A stretch of 14,226 nucleotides of DNA from Candidatus Zixiibacteriota bacterium (GTDB taxonomy: Bacteria; Zixibacteria; MSB-5A5; GN15; FEB-12), in assembly GCA_030619345.1 (NCBI GenBank), contig JAUXBO010000024.1, forward strand, positions 1 through 14,226. The letters are read 5' to 3'. Position 1 is the first letter of the stretch; every line of letters starts with the position of its first letter. The notes under the pieces are model-generated. The model searched no databases. It was not told the DNA's origin and worked only from the letters and a program-made list of their open reading frames with translations. Made by a program: the position numbers and the translations under genes. Shown in pieces: positions 12,983 through 14,226 of this stretch.

Positions 12983-13119
12983 ACCTGCGTTAAGGTATGA
13001 ACACCTTCGGCAAGTAGGTGACCGGACGTGAGGTCATTAGGTGATGTTCGGTAAGGACGATTCGCCTTAATTTCCCAAATAGACAGGACAAGATTCACAG
13101 TAACAGGCTGGTTTGCCTG
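12983..13119 (+). promoter_or_regulatory. Run of five hairpins in the leader of the ArsC/Spx-like gene
   Basis: Successive stems: ACCT/AGGT (12983-12996), CACCT/AGGTG (13002-13020), ACCGGAC/GTTCGGT (13021-13052, seven pairs with one G-U), TAAGG/CCTTA (13052-13069) and CAGGC/GCCTG (13104-13119). AGGT occurs four times. A TTGACA at 12953-12958 could be a -35 box but has no good -10. The run ends 35 bases before the start codon. A structured leader RNA or a small RNA is possible; the family is not recognised. Confidence 0.4.
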
Positions 13120-13154
13120 ACCCGCCGAAAAAGAGTGATTATTAAGGAGTAAAT

Positions 13155-13607
13155 ATGGCACCCAGACGCGCGACATTTTTATCATACGGCATCGATCCTG
13201 CCTGTATGGAGACAAAAAAATTCATTGAGGAGTCCGGAGTAGTTCTAACCGTCCGCGACCTTAGCAAAGATCCGCTGAGCGTAGAGTACCTGACAGATAT
13301 GATCGGATATCTGGACATCAACCATTTCTTGAATTCGACATCCGAAGTTTACAGTAAGCTTGGACTCGATAAGGAAAAGCTTTCCCGTCGTGAGATTATC
13401 GAAATGATGTCCAAGAACCATACGCTGATTAAGCGCCCGATTGTTCGCTCGGCCCGCCTGATAACAATTGGTTGTGACCAGAAGAAAATCTCGCAGATGC
13501 TTCTAATTGGCTCTGAACAATTGCCGGCAAATGAAAATTTCAATGCACGACACCAGGGTGGAAGGTCCTCGCATCGCCGCAGAGAATCAGCGTCGGCGTC
13601 CAAATAA
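13155..13607 (+). CDS. ArsC/Spx-family thioredoxin-fold protein
   Basis: 150 residues from ATG 13155, with a strong AAGGAG 7 bases upstream. The first 115 residues have the ArsC/Spx/YffB layout: beta strand ATFLSYG, an active-site segment DPACMETKKFIEE with Cys17, VRDLSKDPLS, and the later TLIKRPIV (residues 90-97), equivalent to the family's conserved RPI motif. Cys107 is a second cysteine. The Cys17 context (ACME) has no CxxC, and the usual N/R residues around the ArsC nucleophile are absent, so arsenate reduction is doubtful. The tail from residue 120 is basic and low-complexity (HRRRESASASK), longer than in typical members of about 115-120 residues. A redox or regulatory role is inferred. 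It is preceded by a structured leader and followed by the ETF-QO gene. Confidence 0.75.
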   Translation: MAPRRATFLSYGIDPACMETKKFIEESGVVLTVRDLSKDPLSVEYLTDMIGYLDINHFLNSTSEVYSKLGLDKEKLSRREIIEMMSKNHTLIKRPIVRSARLITIGCDQKKISQMLLIGSEQLPANENFNARHQGGRSSHRRRESASASK

Positions 13608-13691
13608 ACTACAGTACATATTCGCTTAGTACTTTTCTTGCGTTGACATACCGACTATATTCCGTTCGAGACTGTATCGAAAGGAAATGGT

Positions 13692-14226
13692 ATGGATGTT
13701 GAGCGCGAAATTCTCGAAACTGATATATTGATAGTTGGGGCTGGTCCGGCTGGTCTTGCGGCCGCATATCGGATTGCCAGCCAGGTTGAAGCAGACGCTT
13801 CTCTGGAAATGCCCGAAGTTTTGATTATGGAAAAGGGTGCCTTTGTTGGAGCGCACGCTCTATCTGGCGCGGTTATGGACCCGATCGGAATCGAAGAGCT
13901 GATACCCGATTTCCGCGAAAAATCTGCGCCTCTTGAGGCCGAAGTTATTTCGGAGAAACTATACAACTTCAGTGAAACAGGCTCCTTTCAGTTTCCTTTC
14001 ACGCCTCCGTCTTTAAACAATCATGGCTGTTATATAATTTCGCTAAACAAGTTTACGGCCTGGATGGGCGAACAGGTTGAGTCGCTCGGTTTAGATATTT
14101 TTTCAGGGTTGGCCGGTTGTGAGTTGCTTGTTGAAGATGGAAAAGTAGTCGGTGTGCAGACGGTCGATATGGGTCTTGATAAGCAGGGCAATAAGAAGTC
14201 AAACTTTGAACCAGGATCGATAATAA
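13692..14226 (+). CDS. Electron transfer flavoprotein-ubiquinone oxidoreductase, N-terminal part (3' partial)
   Basis: ATG 13692 is preceded by AAGG with 7-base spacing, and the frame is open to the window end (178 codons). The FAD-binding Rossmann motif is DILIVGAGPAGLAAA (residues 11-25), with MEKG (47-49) ending strand 2 at the acidic ribose-binding Glu48. The stretch FVGAHALSGAVMDP is characteristic of ETF-QO (compare G.H.LSGA..dP in ETFDH), as are FPFTPPSLNNHG and the FEPG near the window end. The enzyme takes electrons from ETF and passes them to the quinone pool at the membrane; its 4Fe-4S motif would lie near the C-terminus, outside the window. Full length is normally about 550 residues. 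The 84 bases upstream hold a TTGACA (13643-13648) but no well-spaced -10. Confidence 0.9.
   Translation, partial: MDVEREILETDILIVGAGPAGLAAAYRIASQVEADASLEMPEVLIMEKGAFVGAHALSGAVMDPIGIEELIPDFREKSAPLEAEVISEKLYNFSETGSFQFPFTPPSLNNHGCYIISLNKFTAWMGEQVESLGLDIFSGLAGCELLVEDGKVVGVQTVDMGLDKQGNKKSNFEPGSII

Noticed and set aside
12922..13215. Minus-strand 97-residue open frame over the hairpin run
   Set aside because: The repeated complementary arms create it; it overlaps the start of the ArsC/Spx-like gene and its sequence is not protein-like.

Overview
The window reads as chromosome from an uncultured bacterium of moderate GC content. Its features are short intergenic palindromes built on GTCGGGA-type stems, sigma70-like -10 boxes of the form CGTATAAT, clear Shine-Dalgarno sites, tandem GspG-like pseudopilins, an IscR-like regulator, the PdxST route to vitamin B6, IspH and an ETF-quinone oxidoreductase. 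This combination recalls FCB-group candidate phyla such as Zixibacteria. That placement rests on pattern memory, not on a marker gene, and is tentative.

Layout. (1) 1-387: C-terminal end of a saccharopine dehydrogenase-family protein, cut by the window edge. (2) 491-1300: a putative lipoprotein, flanked by palindromic repeats. (3) 1454-5370, minus strand: four tightly coupled paralogous pseudopilin-like genes (transcribed A to D from right to left). All share a prepilin N-terminus, a GspG-like core and a beta-rich module; B and C carry extra C-terminal domains behind Gly-rich linkers. (4) 5554-6257, minus strand: an ISC-type 2Fe-2S ferredoxin, preceded by a decayed gene with a frameshift and an in-frame TAG. 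(5) 6382-6999: an Rrf2/IscR-like repressor with a good promoter, a dyad-rich leader and a textbook terminator. (6) 7102-10374: pdxS and pdxT, normally neighbours, separated by a DUF3800 gene, a possible structured element and a DUF5131 (Gp37/Gp68) gene. (7) 10402-11534: a lipA remnant without its Fe-S cysteines, overlapping ispH. (8) 11535-12652: an interrupted small membrane-protein-like frame, a 54-residue small gene missed by length cut-offs, and a class I O-methyltransferase. (9) 12653-13154: no intact gene, but a 60-codon open remnant and then a run of five hairpins ahead of an ArsC/Spx-like gene (13155-13607). (10) 13692 to the end: N-terminus of ETF-quinone oxidoreductase.

How the genes may fit together. 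The core genes lean towards iron-sulfur and redox functions: ferredoxin, IscR-like sensor, IspH, ETF-QO and a relic of LipA. The pseudopilin operon and the lipoprotein gene converge on a cluster of palindromes that may terminate both. No secretion ATPase, prepilin peptidase or secretin is present, so the pseudopilins probably work with machinery encoded elsewhere. The region shows marked decay and insertion: three or four gene remnants, and foreign-looking genes between pdxS and pdxT. No CRISPR array, tRNA, rRNA or intact insertion sequence was seen.
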